DNA of 64,000 bases, from assembly GCF_900102855.1 (NCBI RefSeq), contig NZ_FMWD01000008.1, positions 62,001-126,000 on the forward strand. The letters run 5' to 3'. Each line of letters begins with the position of its first letter. Within the stretch, counting starts at the first letter, position 1. The notes under the pieces are model-generated. The model was not told the DNA's origin, searched no databases, and worked only from the letters and a program-made list of their open reading frames with translations. Below are positions 46,401-56,000 of this stretch, one piece after another. Source of the stretch: Thiohalomonas denitrificans (lineage in GTDB: Bacteria; Pseudomonadota; Gammaproteobacteria; Thiohalomonadales; Thiohalomonadaceae). The position numbers and the translations under genes are program-made.

Positions 46401-47942
46401 ATGCAACAGGACCATGGAGCACCCCGCCGACCGGTTGTTCTGGTGATACTGGACGGATTCGGTGTCAACCCCAGTAAGGTCAACAATGCGGTGGCGGAGG
46501 CCGATACGCCCCGCCTCGACAGCTATTTTTCGCGTTATCCGCACAATGTCATTCAGGCATCGGGGCTTGCCGTAGGACTGCCGGACGGTCAGATGGGCAA
46601 CTCGGAGGTGGGACACACCACGCTCGGATGTGGCACGGTCGTTCGTCAGGATCTGGTGCTCATCAACGATGCCATTGGCGACGGCAGCTTTTTTGAAAAA
46701 CCCGCGCTCGTCGAAGCGGCGGATGCCGCCGCCGCTTCGGGACGGCCGCTGCACCTTTTCGGACTGGTATCGGCAGGCGGTGTGCACAGCCACGTGCGTC
46801 ATCTGCTGGCCTTGATCGAGTTGTGCGAGCGTCGCGGCGCGCGGCCGCTGCTGCACATGTTTACCGACGGACGTGATACACCGCCCAAGGCAGCGCGGAG
46901 TTGTGTAACCGACGTCGAGGCCGCGCTCGCCAAGGCGGGCGGTGCGATAGCCACCGTCATTGGCCGGTACTGGGCCATGGACAGGGACAAGAACTGGGAA
47001 CGCATCGAGCGGGCGTGGCGGGCCATGGTGCACAACGAGGGGGCTACCGCGGACTCCGCCCGGGACGCGATCGAACAGGCCTATGCAGAGGGACAGACCG
47101 ACGAGTTCATTCCTCCCACGGTACTGCCCCCGGCCGTGCCCATCGAAGCCGGAGACCATGCAATCAGTTTCAACTTCCGCAAGGATCGGCCGCGGCAGAT
47201 CGTTGCCGCCCTGGCGATGGCCAGGTTCGACGGCTTCGAACGAGGCGATTACCATCCGATCCCGGTTGCCTGCATGATGGAGTACGATAAGCGCTACGGG
47301 TTGCCGTTTGCCTTCGTTCCGGAACGTCCCGCCACCACCTTGAGCAAGGTGATCAGCGAGGCCGGGCTCAAGCAGTTCCACTGCGCGGAAACCGAAAAGG
47401 CCGCGCACGTCACCTACTTTTTCAATGGCGGGCGCTCGGAGCCCGTCTCGGGCGAAGAGCATAAAATCATCCCCTCTGCGAAGGTGGCGACCTATGACCT
47501 GAAGCCGGAGATGAGCGCAGTGGAAATCGCCGACTGCTTGGTGGAGGCCCTGCATAGCGATCGCTACGCCTTTATCGTCGTCAACTTCGCCAATGGCGAC
47601 ATGGTGGCGCACTCCGCCATTCGCGAGGCGGTGATTCGTGCCGTCGAGGTGCTCGACGAACAGGTGGGCCGCGTTCTTGATGCCGCTGTGGCCTGTGATT
47701 ACTCGGTTATTGTGACTGCCGATCACGGTAACTGCGAACAGTTGGTGGACCCGGGTACTGATGCCCCTCACACCCAGCATACCGAGTATCCGGTGCCGGT
47801 ACTGGTCATCGACAGTGTCGATTGGCGGCTCTCCACGTCCGGCGGTCTGGGTAATATCGCCCCTTCGGTGTTGCACCTGATGGGGCTGCCGAAGCCGCCG
47901 CAGATGAAAGAGGATTCCCTGTTGCTGCATCCGCTTCGCTAA
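46401..47942 (+). CDS. gpmI: 2,3-bisphosphoglycerate-independent phosphoglycerate mutase
   Basis: Interconverts 3- and 2-phosphoglycerate in glycolysis/gluconeogenesis, 513 aa, two Mn ions. The alkaline-phosphatase-like half has VVLVILDGFG (metal Asp) and GQMGNSEVGH with the phospho-Ser. The transferase domain has LVSAGGVHSH and HMFTDGRDTPP. The C-terminal metal sites are NFANGDMVAHS and TADHGNCE. ATG 46401 follows ACAGGAG; an in-frame GTG 21 bases earlier is less likely. Confidence 0.96.
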   Translation: MQQDHGAPRRPVVLVILDGFGVNPSKVNNAVAEADTPRLDSYFSRYPHNVIQASGLAVGLPDGQMGNSEVGHTTLGCGTVVRQDLVLINDAIGDGSFFEKPALVEAADAAAASGRPLHLFGLVSAGGVHSHVRHLLALIELCERRGARPLLHMFTDGRDTPPKAARSCVTDVEAALAKAGGAIATVIGRYWAMDRDKNWERIERAWRAMVHNEGATADSARDAIEQAYAEGQTDEFIPPTVLPPAVPIEAGDHAISFNFRKDRPRQIVAALAMARFDGFERGDYHPIPVACMMEYDKRYGLPFAFVPERPATTLSKVISEAGLKQFHCAETEKAAHVTYFFNGGRSEPVSGEEHKIIPSAKVATYDLKPEMSAVEIADCLVEALHSDRYAFIVVNFANGDMVAHSAIREAVIRAVEVLDEQVGRVLDAAVACDYSVIVTADHGNCEQLVDPGTDAPHTQHTEYPVPVLVIDSVDWRLSTSGGLGNIAPSVLHLMGLPKPPQMKEDSLLLHPLR

Positions 47943-47947
47943 ATAGC

Positions 47948-48069
47948 TGTTCCGAAATGGTGTCCATCTCCATGTAGGTCGGGGCTTCAGCCCGACGCTT
48001 CTCAGCCCTCGACAGGCCAGGCTGTTGGCCTGAAGGCCGACCGACAGCGTGGGAAGGATCCGGATCGGA
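47948..48069. repeat. REP-like palindromic element after gpmI
   Basis: TGTAGGTCGGGGCTTCAGCC (hairpin GTCGGGGCTTCAGCCCGAC) and CAGGCCAGGCTGTTGGCCTG are two adjacent dyads. A flanking GTTCCGA ... TCGGAAC pair borders the unit. The GTAGGTCGGGCTTCAGCCCGAC type of repeat is widespread in gammaproteobacterial genomes. It may end gpmI transcription. Confidence 0.6.
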
Positions 48070-48126
48070 ACGCCTATTTAGTGGTGCAGGACTGAATCAT
48101 CCCCCAACCAATCCGGAGCTGCCGAC

Positions 48127-48771
48127 ATGCCTTTCGAACTCAACCCGGTAGAGGTGCGCGTCCTCGGTTCGCTGGTGGAGAAGGAGCTGACCACTCCCGA
48201 TAATTATCCCTTGTCGCTCAATGCGCTGGTCGCTGCCTGCAACCAGAAGTCCAATCGCGATCCGGTGATGGCATTGAGCGAGAGCGAAGTGGTCGAGGCC
48301 CTGGATGCATTGATAGGCCGTTATCTGGTGCGCGAGACCGGGGGTGCCGGCAGCCGGGTGCCGAAGTACGCCCACCGTCTGTCGGGTTCGCTTTTTGAAA
48401 AGCGCCAGTTCGGCAGGCGGGACCTGGCGGTGCTCAACGTGCTTATGCTGCGCAGCCCCCAAACGGTCGGCGAGCTGCGCACGCGTACCGCCCGGATGGC
48501 CGATTTCGATTCACTGGAGGCGATCGAAAATCAGTTGCAGGAACTGGCCAGCCGCGACGACGGGCCTTTTGTGAGAGAACTGCCGCCCCGGGCCGGTCAG
48601 CGAGAGCGACGTTACACCCATCTGTTCGGCGTATTCCCTGCAGTGGAGCAAGCCTCGATACCGGGTAACACGACGGACGAGCGTATCGCCACTCTGGAGC
48701 AGGAGGTGGCCGAACTTCGAAAAGAAGTGGCTGCATTGCGGGCTTCGGTGCAGGCCTTCAGGGGCGACTAA
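48127..48771 (+). CDS. YceH family protein (DUF480)
   Basis: Conserved 214-aa cytoplasmic protein with two winged-helix-like domains. The signatures VRVLGSLVEKELTTPDNYPLSLNALVAACNQKSNRDPV (in the first 45 residues) and LNVLMLRSPQTVGELRTRT are intact. The family is broadly distributed but has no established role. The C-terminus (about 185-210) is a short coiled coil (LEQEVAELRKEVAALRA). Single-gene unit. Confidence 0.92.
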   Translation: MPFELNPVEVRVLGSLVEKELTTPDNYPLSLNALVAACNQKSNRDPVMALSESEVVEALDALIGRYLVRETGGAGSRVPKYAHRLSGSLFEKRQFGRRDLAVLNVLMLRSPQTVGELRTRTARMADFDSLEAIENQLQELASRDDGPFVRELPPRAGQRERRYTHLFGVFPAVEQASIPGNTTDERIATLEQEVAELRKEVAALRASVQAFRGD

Positions 48772-48893
48772 CCTTTCGCTTCCGGTAACCGGTCCCCGCC
48801 GAATCTCATCCGGACAAACCCCTACCGTAACCGGCTCATCTGCTATCTCAATCCCACCGTTCAACTCTTCCGCAGCCGCATCGAGCCCCGGCA

Positions 48894-48909
48894 TGTGATT
48901 TGCATCACA
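48894..48909. promoter_or_regulatory. Consensus CRP-type binding site
   Basis: TGTGA-TTTGCA-TCACA matches both half-sites of the E. coli CRP consensus exactly, with 6-base spacing. It lies 199 bases before the outer-membrane barrel gene (49109) and 122 after yceH. The rest of this 337-base gap (48772-49108) shows no gene. A possible extended -10 (TGTTAGAGT) occurs at about 49037-49045. Confidence 0.7.
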
Positions 48910-49108
48910 AACCCGACAAAATTCCGGCCTCCGGAGTCACGGTCCGGGACCGCTTTGCAGCCTGAATTTCCCAATAAAAACGACAACTTACGGGGTGATT
49001 TGTGATTCGCGGCAGAAAAGTGGTGACCAATGAAATTTGTTAGAGTTGCGCCGGGATGCCCTGAGATCGGGCTGTCGACTAATAAAAATCAACGAGGGAA
49101 TGAAACAG

Positions 49109-49603
49109 ATGCGCAAGCTATTGATGGTTGTCGGGTTCGTCGCAGCAACGGCTGCAGGAGGCGCTTCCGCGCAAGGCTATAGCGATGGCTTCTACCTGGG
49201 CGGCGGTTTTGGCAATAATTCACTGAGCGGCTTTGACGATGCCACCGGCTTTCAGGTATTCGCCGGCTTCCCGCTCGCCGCCAGTCTCGGCCAGGCCAGC
49301 ACTGCAATCGAGGTGGGCTACATGGATAGCGGTGATTTCGATTACTGTGTGCCGTCTTTTGCAGGTGAACTCTGCGGCTCTACTGATGCTGCCGGCCTTT
49401 GGGCTACCGGCGTAGCCGATTACGCGCTCGGCCCGCAGCTTTCGGCTCTTGGTCGGCTCGGTCTCGACTTTGGCGACGACGACGGACTGATGTTTGGCGT
49501 CGGCCTCGGTTACGATGTGACCACGGAACTCGAGGTTCGCGGGGAGTATGTGGTCCGTGACAACATCGATTCCCTTCAGCTGAACTTTGTCTTCCGGCCG
49601 TAA
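49109..49603 (+). CDS. Small outer-membrane beta-barrel protein
   Basis: 164-aa exported protein, signal peptide MRKLLMVVGFVAATAAGGASA|QGY. The mature part alternates Gly/aromatic beta strands (FYLGGGFGNNSLSGF, FGVGLGYDVTTELEVRGEYV) and ends in the OmpA/OprF-like strand LQLNFVFRP with terminal-Phe-like signal for BAM. A Cys pair (YCVPSFAGELC) may form a loop disulfide. ATG 49109 fits GAGGGA spacing better than ATG 49100. The ligand or role is unknown. Confidence 0.8.
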   Translation: MRKLLMVVGFVAATAAGGASAQGYSDGFYLGGGFGNNSLSGFDDATGFQVFAGFPLAASLGQASTAIEVGYMDSGDFDYCVPSFAGELCGSTDAAGLWATGVADYALGPQLSALGRLGLDFGDDDGLMFGVGLGYDVTTELEVRGEYVVRDNIDSLQLNFVFRP

Positions 49604-49701
49604 GCGAAAGGCACTCGTTGCGCAGCGGAAGAACGGGGCCCTCAGCCCCGTTCTTCGCGAGCCGTACCCCCTGCTGATCAGGCCCGAATCAATAAGAGCT
49701 G

Positions 49702-49786
49702 GTAACCACGGGGTACACGGGGACCACGGGGTAAACAGGTTGTTTGGTTTTTTCTCCCCGTGGTCCCCGTGTTCCCCGTGGTTTAA
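49702..49786. repeat. Nested-palindrome repeat family, short copy (locus J)
   Basis: Outer arms GTAACCACGGGGTACACGGG ... CCCCGTGTTCCCCGTGGTTT with a 30-base centre; the inner CACAGAG module is missing. It separates the barrel gene from the CoA-binding protein gene. Confidence 0.88.
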
Positions 49787-49842
49787 AATCCCCGCTTGCC
49801 AAGGCTGTGGATTCGCCCTTCTATTCTAAATCGGAGCTGCAC

Positions 49843-50244
49843 GTGAACCAGCCAGCGACCCCTCTGCCCGCCAGTCCTGCCGAACACCGGGTGGTTATCC
49901 TCGGCGCAAGTCCGAAGATGGATCGGTATTCGAACCAGGCCCAGCACATGCTGATGGAGGCGGGTTACCAGGTCATACCCGTGCATCCCAAGATTGAGAC
50001 GATCGGCGGCGTACCGGTCGTGCATGATGTGAGGGACATCGACAGACCGGTGCATACACTAACGCTCTACGTGGGTCCACAGCGAACTGCGCCGATGATC
50101 GACGCGATAGCGACGCTGGCTCCTGCACGGGTGATCTTCAATCCGGGAACAGAATCCGATGTGCTTGAGGAGCGCCTTGCCGGGCAGGGAGCCGAGTGCA
50201 TTCGCGGTTGCACTCTGGTCATGCTGCGTACCCGGCAGTTTTGA
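49843..50244 (+). CDS. CoA-binding domain protein (YccU-like)
   Basis: 133-aa single Rossmann CoA-binding domain. VVILGASPKMDRYSNQAQHMLMEAGYQVIPVHPK is the CoA-binding N-terminal unit. The succinyl-CoA-synthetase alpha-like pattern continues with HTLTLYVGP and IFNPGTESDVLEERL. GTG 49843 after GGAG is chosen; upstream in-frame codons are repeat sequence. The physiological role is unclear. Confidence 0.88.
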   Translation: MNQPATPLPASPAEHRVVILGASPKMDRYSNQAQHMLMEAGYQVIPVHPKIETIGGVPVVHDVRDIDRPVHTLTLYVGPQRTAPMIDAIATLAPARVIFNPGTESDVLEERLAGQGAECIRGCTLVMLRTRQF

Positions 50245-50257
50245 TCCCCGGAAGCCC

Positions 50258-50281
50258 GGAAACAGGACATCGTCCTGTTCC
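50258..50281 (+). terminator. Hairpin after the CoA-binding protein gene
   Basis: GGAAACAGGAC (50258-50268) and GTCCTGTTCC (50272-50281) form a 10-bp stem with one bulged A and a 3-base loop. There is no clean T-tract. It separates this gene from the downstream Agl/Glt-like operon. Confidence 0.5.
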
Positions 50282-50390
50282 AACCATCCCTCTTCCTAAC
50301 GTCTTCCCCGACCGTTTTTTTGGTCCTCACCCATTTGTTCCTCAGGTGTCATCCTGAAGGCTCTTTTTGTGACAGACGCCTCAAGTTTAG

Positions 50391-50458
50391 ATATCACCTA
50401 ACTCCCTTCGTTGCCTAACCACAAAATACTCTATTACTATCAGCACCTTAGGTGATAT
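50391..50458 (+). promoter_or_regulatory. Putative sigma-70 promoter framed by an 11-bp inverted repeat, upstream of the Agl/Glt-like operon
   Basis: TTGCCT (50411-50416) and TACTAT (50435-50440) with an 18-base spacer look like -35 and -10 boxes. The arms ATATCACCTAA (50391-50401) and TTAGGTGATAT (50448-50458) are perfect inverse complements lying just upstream of -35 and at the expected +1 region. This geometry suggests two operator half-sites, or a dimer pair looping over the promoter. The remaining 50245-50568 gap holds no other recognised feature. Confidence 0.55.
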
Positions 50459-50568
50459 GGAAGGCCGCGAAAGAATTACAGGAAACGCGGTTGAGTCGAA
50501 GGAATTCCAACCGGCCGTCCCGGTACAGTGGCCCTAACCAAAAAGAAACAGCAGGAAGAGACTCTCAT

Positions 50569-51099
50569 ATGTGGAAGTTCTGTGGGACCGCGATCATATG
50601 CGTGTTGATTGGATACCTGCCCGGTGCCGTGGTGGCTGAGGAAGTGTCCAGGGAGCAGATCAAGGGACTGGATGAAAAGGTGCAGGAGATCAAGTCCGAG
50701 GCACTCGGGATCGCGGCTGCATTGAGCGGGCTCGAAGAGAAGCTGCTGTATCCGTCCAACACCCAGTTGTCCCTGTTCGTGGCACTCGCCGAGGGTGACA
50801 ACTTCCGGCTCGATTCCGTGGAAATCCGGATCAACGGCAAGGTAGTCGCTAACCACCTCTATACGTTCAAGGAACTCGAGGCGCTGCGGCAAGGCGGAGT
50901 GCAGCGTCTTCACACCGCGAATGTCAGAACAGGCGAACACGACCTGCAGGTCACCATGATCGGCAAGTCACCCGGCGGTAGTGAGTATCGCGACACGGCC
51001 GATTTCACCATCGAAAAGGGCGTCGGCCCGAAGCTGGTCGAGCTTGTCCTGGCCGGGCCGGACGTGAACACCAAAAGCATCAGCAAGAAAGATTGGTAG
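50569..51099 (+). CDS. Secreted protein, first gene of the Agl/Glt-like cluster
   Basis: 176 aa. The signal peptide (MWKFCGTAIICVLIGYLPGAVVA|EEV) is followed by a helical stretch (about 24-60, EQIKGLDEKVQEIKSEALGIA) and a beta-rich domain (NTQLSLFVALAEGDNFRLDSVEIRI, GEHDLQVTMIG). No named family is recognised. It is 3 bases from the TPR gene that follows, so it is part of the same transcript and probably a periplasmic component of the machine. ATG 50569 is chosen for GGAAGAG spacing and the signal peptide. Confidence 0.75.
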   Translation: MWKFCGTAIICVLIGYLPGAVVAEEVSREQIKGLDEKVQEIKSEALGIAAALSGLEEKLLYPSNTQLSLFVALAEGDNFRLDSVEIRINGKVVANHLYTFKELEALRQGGVQRLHTANVRTGEHDLQVTMIGKSPGGSEYRDTADFTIEKGVGPKLVELVLAGPDVNTKSISKKDW

Positions 51100-51102
51100 A
51101 GC

Positions 51103-53085
51103 ATGTTGAGCCGGATCGTGTGCCTGCTTGGGATCGGCTTCATGACGTCTTCTGTTGCGGCCGATTCCCCCTCGGGTGAGTTGAAAGACCTCTTTTTCGG
51201 GGAGGCCCTCTATTATGCCGGGCAGGGGGAATACTTCGATGCTATCGCGCGTCTGGATGCAGAGCTTGGCCAGCACTACGGACTCGATGATCCGGACCTG
51301 GACAGTTTTTACTTTCACGTCAATCAGGCCGAGTTCTCGGTTGGCGATTTCGAGCTCTCCTACCGCATGCACCTGCGTGCCGGTCGTGCCGTCGAAGCCG
51401 TGCTTGAGGGCAATGTCGATGAGGCCATCCGTAATGAGGCCGCCTACCGACTCGCCCGCATCTACTTCCAGAAGGACCAGCCGCTAAATGCCTTGCACGC
51501 CCTGGAACGGATCCGGGGACGGGTCCCCGATCGCATATGGGACGACCTGGCGTTTCTCCGCGCCCAGGTCTACATGGCCACCGGACGCTTTGCCGAGGCT
51601 GCGGAGATCCTGGAGCCATTGGAGCGTGCCGATGGCTATGCCGGGTTCGCCGCCTACAACCGCGGCATCGCCCTCCTTCAGGACGGCGAGCAGGCAGCGG
51701 GCACTCGTGCGCTCGATCAGGCCGGACAAGTGCGCGGTACGCAACGCGGTACCCTGGCGATCAGGGACAAGGCCAACCTGGTGCTTGGCAGCAAGCTGCT
51801 CGACGACGAAGAACCGGTAGCGGCCAAGCAATTTCTCGAGCGGGTGCGTTTACAAGGACCGTTCTCGGGCCGGGCTCTGCTCGGCTCCGGCTGGGCCGAC
51901 GCGTCAGCCCGACGCTATGAACGTGCGCTCGTACCGTGGAGCATTCTCGCGAAAAGGAATGTGACCGACGAGTCGGTGCAAGAGGCCTTGCTGGCCGTGC
52001 CGTACGCCTATGGAAAGCTGGGTGTCTACGGCAAGGCGGCATTGGGATACGGCAGTGCGCTGGAGGCGTTCGGGGGCGAGATCGACAAGCTTGACCGTTC
52101 CATTAAAAGCATTCGGGAGGGAAAGTTTCTGGAGGCACTGGTTCGCGAGGAGCTGAAGCAGGACAAGAACTGGATGGTAAAGCTGCGAAGCCTGCCGGAA
52201 GCCCCCGAAACTTATTACCTGATGCAGTTGATGGCATCGCACGACTTCCAGGCGTCGCTGAAGAACTACCTGGACCTGGAGGAGCTGCGCAAGCGTCTCG
52301 TGGTGTGGGAGAAAGACCTCGAAGCCTACGAAGATCTGATCGCCGTACGGCGTGCCTACTACGAGCCTCTGCTACCTGATATCGATGCACAGTTCAGGCG
52401 CCTCGATTCACGCATGCGGCTACGGATGGAGCAGCGCGATCGTCTGGATGAACGGCTCCAGGCGATGCTCATTTCACCGCGCCCCGAGTTTCTGGCTACC
52501 GCCGAAGAGCGTGTGATCTCGGAACGCATCTCGATCATCGAAAAACAGCTGAAGCATACGCGGGCAAGTGAAGAGATGCGGCATCGCATCCGGCGTCTCA
52601 AGGGCATCATCCATTGGCGAATTCACACCGAATACGATCAGCGCCTCACCGAGGCCCACAAACACCTGCGTGAGTTGGACGGGATCGTGGAGGAGCTGCA
52701 AAGCCAGTACGACTCGTTCGTCCGCACGCGCCAGGCGGCAACGCAGAGTTACCAGGGTTATGAGACCGCCATTCGTCAGCAGAGAACTCGCGTGCGCAAC
52801 ACCCTGCAACCGGTCCAGAACCTCATGGCCAGACAGGGGCACATGCTCGAGACCATGGCGGTAAACGAACTCGAAAGGCGCCGCACGCGTCTTGAGGAAT
52901 TCCAGATCAAGGCACGATTCGCCATGGCAGACAGCTATGACCGTGCAACCAAAGCCCAGGCGGACAAGGAAGCCAAAGCGCTGGAGGAGGCTGCCAGGGC
53001 GCGTGCGTCGAGCGAGGCGGAAGAGCGGCTCGAAGAGGGTGGGGAGGCTCCAGAGGAGTCGCCCGGAACGAGCGGCGCGAAATGA
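51103..53085 (+). CDS. Periplasmic TPR and coiled-coil protein, Glt-like
   Basis: 660 aa. Signal peptide MLSRIVCLLGIGFMTSSVAA|DSP. The first half (about 25-350) is TPR-like (LFFGEALYYAGQGEYFDAIARL, AAYRLARIYFQKDQPLNAL). The second half (about 400-630) is rich in Glu/Arg and predicted long coiled coil (RRLDSRMRLRMEQRDRLDERL). The tail is Glu/Ala-rich. Position and architecture match the TPR periplasmic proteins (GltC/GltD-type) of the myxobacterial machine. Orthology is inferred from context, not proven. Confidence 0.7.
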   Translation: MLSRIVCLLGIGFMTSSVAADSPSGELKDLFFGEALYYAGQGEYFDAIARLDAELGQHYGLDDPDLDSFYFHVNQAEFSVGDFELSYRMHLRAGRAVEAVLEGNVDEAIRNEAAYRLARIYFQKDQPLNALHALERIRGRVPDRIWDDLAFLRAQVYMATGRFAEAAEILEPLERADGYAGFAAYNRGIALLQDGEQAAGTRALDQAGQVRGTQRGTLAIRDKANLVLGSKLLDDEEPVAAKQFLERVRLQGPFSGRALLGSGWADASARRYERALVPWSILAKRNVTDESVQEALLAVPYAYGKLGVYGKAALGYGSALEAFGGEIDKLDRSIKSIREGKFLEALVREELKQDKNWMVKLRSLPEAPETYYLMQLMASHDFQASLKNYLDLEELRKRLVVWEKDLEAYEDLIAVRRAYYEPLLPDIDAQFRRLDSRMRLRMEQRDRLDERLQAMLISPRPEFLATAEERVISERISIIEKQLKHTRASEEMRHRIRRLKGIIHWRIHTEYDQRLTEAHKHLRELDGIVEELQSQYDSFVRTRQAATQSYQGYETAIRQQRTRVRNTLQPVQNLMARQGHMLETMAVNELERRRTRLEEFQIKARFAMADSYDRATKAQADKEAKALEEAARARASSEAEERLEEGGEAPEESPGTSGAK

Positions 53086-56000
53086 AACCGCTTCACCTCC
53101 TTGTGATCTGCGTGCCGGCGCTTGCATCTTGCGCGTCAAACGGCGGAGCCACATTGGCGCAATTGCGCGATGTGGAGATCGAGATTCGGGAAGAGACGAT
53201 TGAGGGCGGCCTGGAAAAGGCAATGGCGAGCTATCAGCATTTTCTGGAAGAAACACCGGAGTCGGGCATGACGCCCGAAGCGATTCGTCGTCTGGCCGAC
53301 CTCAAGGTAGAGAAAGAGTATGGCTACATCCAGGGCGCTTCGGAAATGGCCCCCCCTGAACGCGAGCAGGTCGCACCTGTTCAGCAGGTATCCAAGGAGA
53401 AAAACAGCGGTGGTGAAGCCGCTGGTTTGACCGCGACTCCAGGGGCGCAGGAATCGGAGCGGGAGTTCGAGAAGCGTGCGACGGCGGCGACTCCGATGGC
53501 CACCATGAACACCGCACCCGCTGCCAAGTTGCCTGGCGGAGTGGATGCCGATCTGGAAAGGGCCGGTGCTCTGGAGGCCATAGAGCTCTACAAGCAGCTG
53601 CTTGCCAAATATCCGCTCTACCAGCGAAACGACCAAGTGCTTTATCAGATGTCGCGGGCCTACGAAGAGCTGGGCAAGGTCGAAGATGCCATGCAGGTGA
53701 TGAACCGGATCATCACCGAATATCCGCGATCACGGTACATGGATGAGGTGCAGTTCAGAAGAGCCGAGTATTTCTTCACCCGAAGCCGGTTTCTCGATGC
53801 AGAAGACGCCTACCAGGCCATTGTCGACATGGGTGTGAGCTCCTCCTATTACGAGCTGGCTCTGGACAAACTCGGCTGGGTGTTTTACAAGCAGGAACTC
53901 TACGAAGATGCGCTGCACAAGTTCATCGCTGGCCTCGATTACAAGGTTTCTGTGGGGTACGACTTCGAGCAGACCAGTAACAAAACCGAAAAGAAGCGCA
54001 TCGATGATACCTTTCGCGTAATTAGTCTCAGCTTTTCAAACCAGGGCGGGGCCGCCTCGGTTACCGACTATTTCGACAGGTTCGGGCACCGACCCTACGA
54101 GGCCGAAGTGTATAGCCATCTTGGCGAACACTATCTGACCAAGCGCCGCTACAGCGATGCCGCATCTGCCTACAAGGCCTTTGTCGAGCTGAACCCACTG
54201 CACAGGAAATCGCCCCATTTTCATATGCGGGTGACGGAGATTTACAAAGAAGGTGGATTCCCGAAACTGGTTGTGGAAGCCAAAAAGGAGTTTGCCCGGG
54301 TCTATGGGCTTGACGCCGAATATTGGCAGCATTACGAGATGGCCAACCAACCCAAGGTAGTCGGGTATCTCAAGACCAATCTCAAGGATTTGGCGAACCA
54401 CTACCACGCGCTCTATCAGGACAAACGTTTCGTCAAGGAGAAGGCAGCCAATTATAGCGATGGGCTACTCTGGTACCGCGAATTCCTGAGCTCTTTCCCG
54501 AAAGATGAGGAGTCACCCGTCATCAGCTACCAGTTGGCCGACCTGCTGCTCGAAAACGAGTCGTATGGTGATGCCGCACTGGAGTATGAGCGGACCGCCT
54601 ATGACTATCCGGAACACGAAAAGGCTTCGGAAGCAGGCTATGCGGCAGTCTACGCCTATCGCCAGCACCTCAAGGTCGTCCCGCAGGCACAGCGCGGGCG
54701 GGTAAAGCGGGATACGGTGCGCAGCTCCCTGAGGTTTGTCGATATCTTCCCCCGGCATGAAAAGGCATCGGTTGTCCTGGGCGCGGCGGCAGATGATCTC
54801 TATGAGATGAAGGATTTCGAAGGTGCCGTTGGTGCAGGGCGCAAACTCATTGCCGATTACCCGCAGGCGGATCAGCCGGTCCTGCGCTCGGCCTGGATAG
54901 CCGTTGCTCACGCATCGTTCGACCTCAACAACTACATCGATGCCGAGGAAGCCTACTCTGCTGTTCTGCGACTGACGGAAGGGGAGGACAAGTCACGTTC
55001 GGGGTTTGTCGATAATCTTGCGGCGTCTATCTACAAACAGGGCGAACAGGCCAATACCCTCGAAGAGTATCGAACCGCCGCCAGTCATTTCCTGCGGATT
55101 GCGGTAGCGGCGCCCACCTCCAAAATTCGTCCTACCGCCGAGTACGAGGCCTCGGTTGCGCTCATTACGCTGGAAGACTGGACGGCTGCCGGTGACGTAC
55201 TGGTCGACTTCAGAAAGCGGTATCCCGAACATGAACTGCAGCCGGAGGTTACCAACAAACTGGCGTACGTCTACAAGGAAGCGGGCCAGTTGTCGCTGGC
55301 GGCAGCGGAGTATGAGCGGGTCGAGACCGAATCCAGTGATGACGAGGTGCGCCGCGGCGCCTTGATGCTGGCAGCAGAGCTGTACGAAGAAGCCGGTGAC
55401 ACGGACCGTACCCTGCAGGTATACCGGCGCTACGTCGAATACTTCCTCCGTCCGGTCGAGCTGGCACTGGAGACCCGGTTCAAGATTGCGACGATCTACA
55501 AGGAGCGTTCAGAAAACGATCTGTATCTTTCGGAGCTGAAGGCTATCGTTGCGATCGATGCGGCCGCGGACTCGGAGCGAACGGACCGCACGCGTTATCT
55601 GGCCGCCACTTCGGCCCTGGTGCTGGCGGAGCCGTTCTACTCGAGGTTCTCCAAGATCAGGATCATCAAGCCGATCGAAAAAAACATGAAGGCCAAGCAA
55701 AAGTCGATGAAAGCGGCGATCGACCAATTTGCAAAACTGACGGATTACGAGGTGGGAGAGACCACCGCTGCCGCCACCTTCTATATGGCGGAAATCTATT
55801 ACGACTTTGCGCGGGCACTTATCGAATCCGAGCGGCCACAAGAGCTCAGTGCACTGGAGCGGGAGCAGTACGAACTCGCTATCGAGGATCAGGCCTACCC
55901 GTTCGAAAACAAGGCCATTTCCGTGCACGAAAAGAATCTCGAGCTGATGGGCATCGGCATTTACAACGAATGGATCGACAAGAGCATCCACAAGCTCGCT

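Noticed and set aside
46374-47930. Open frame of 518 codons on the minus strand opposite gpmI
   Set aside because: It is the complement of gpmI; it has no family motifs and reflects high-GC third-position bias.
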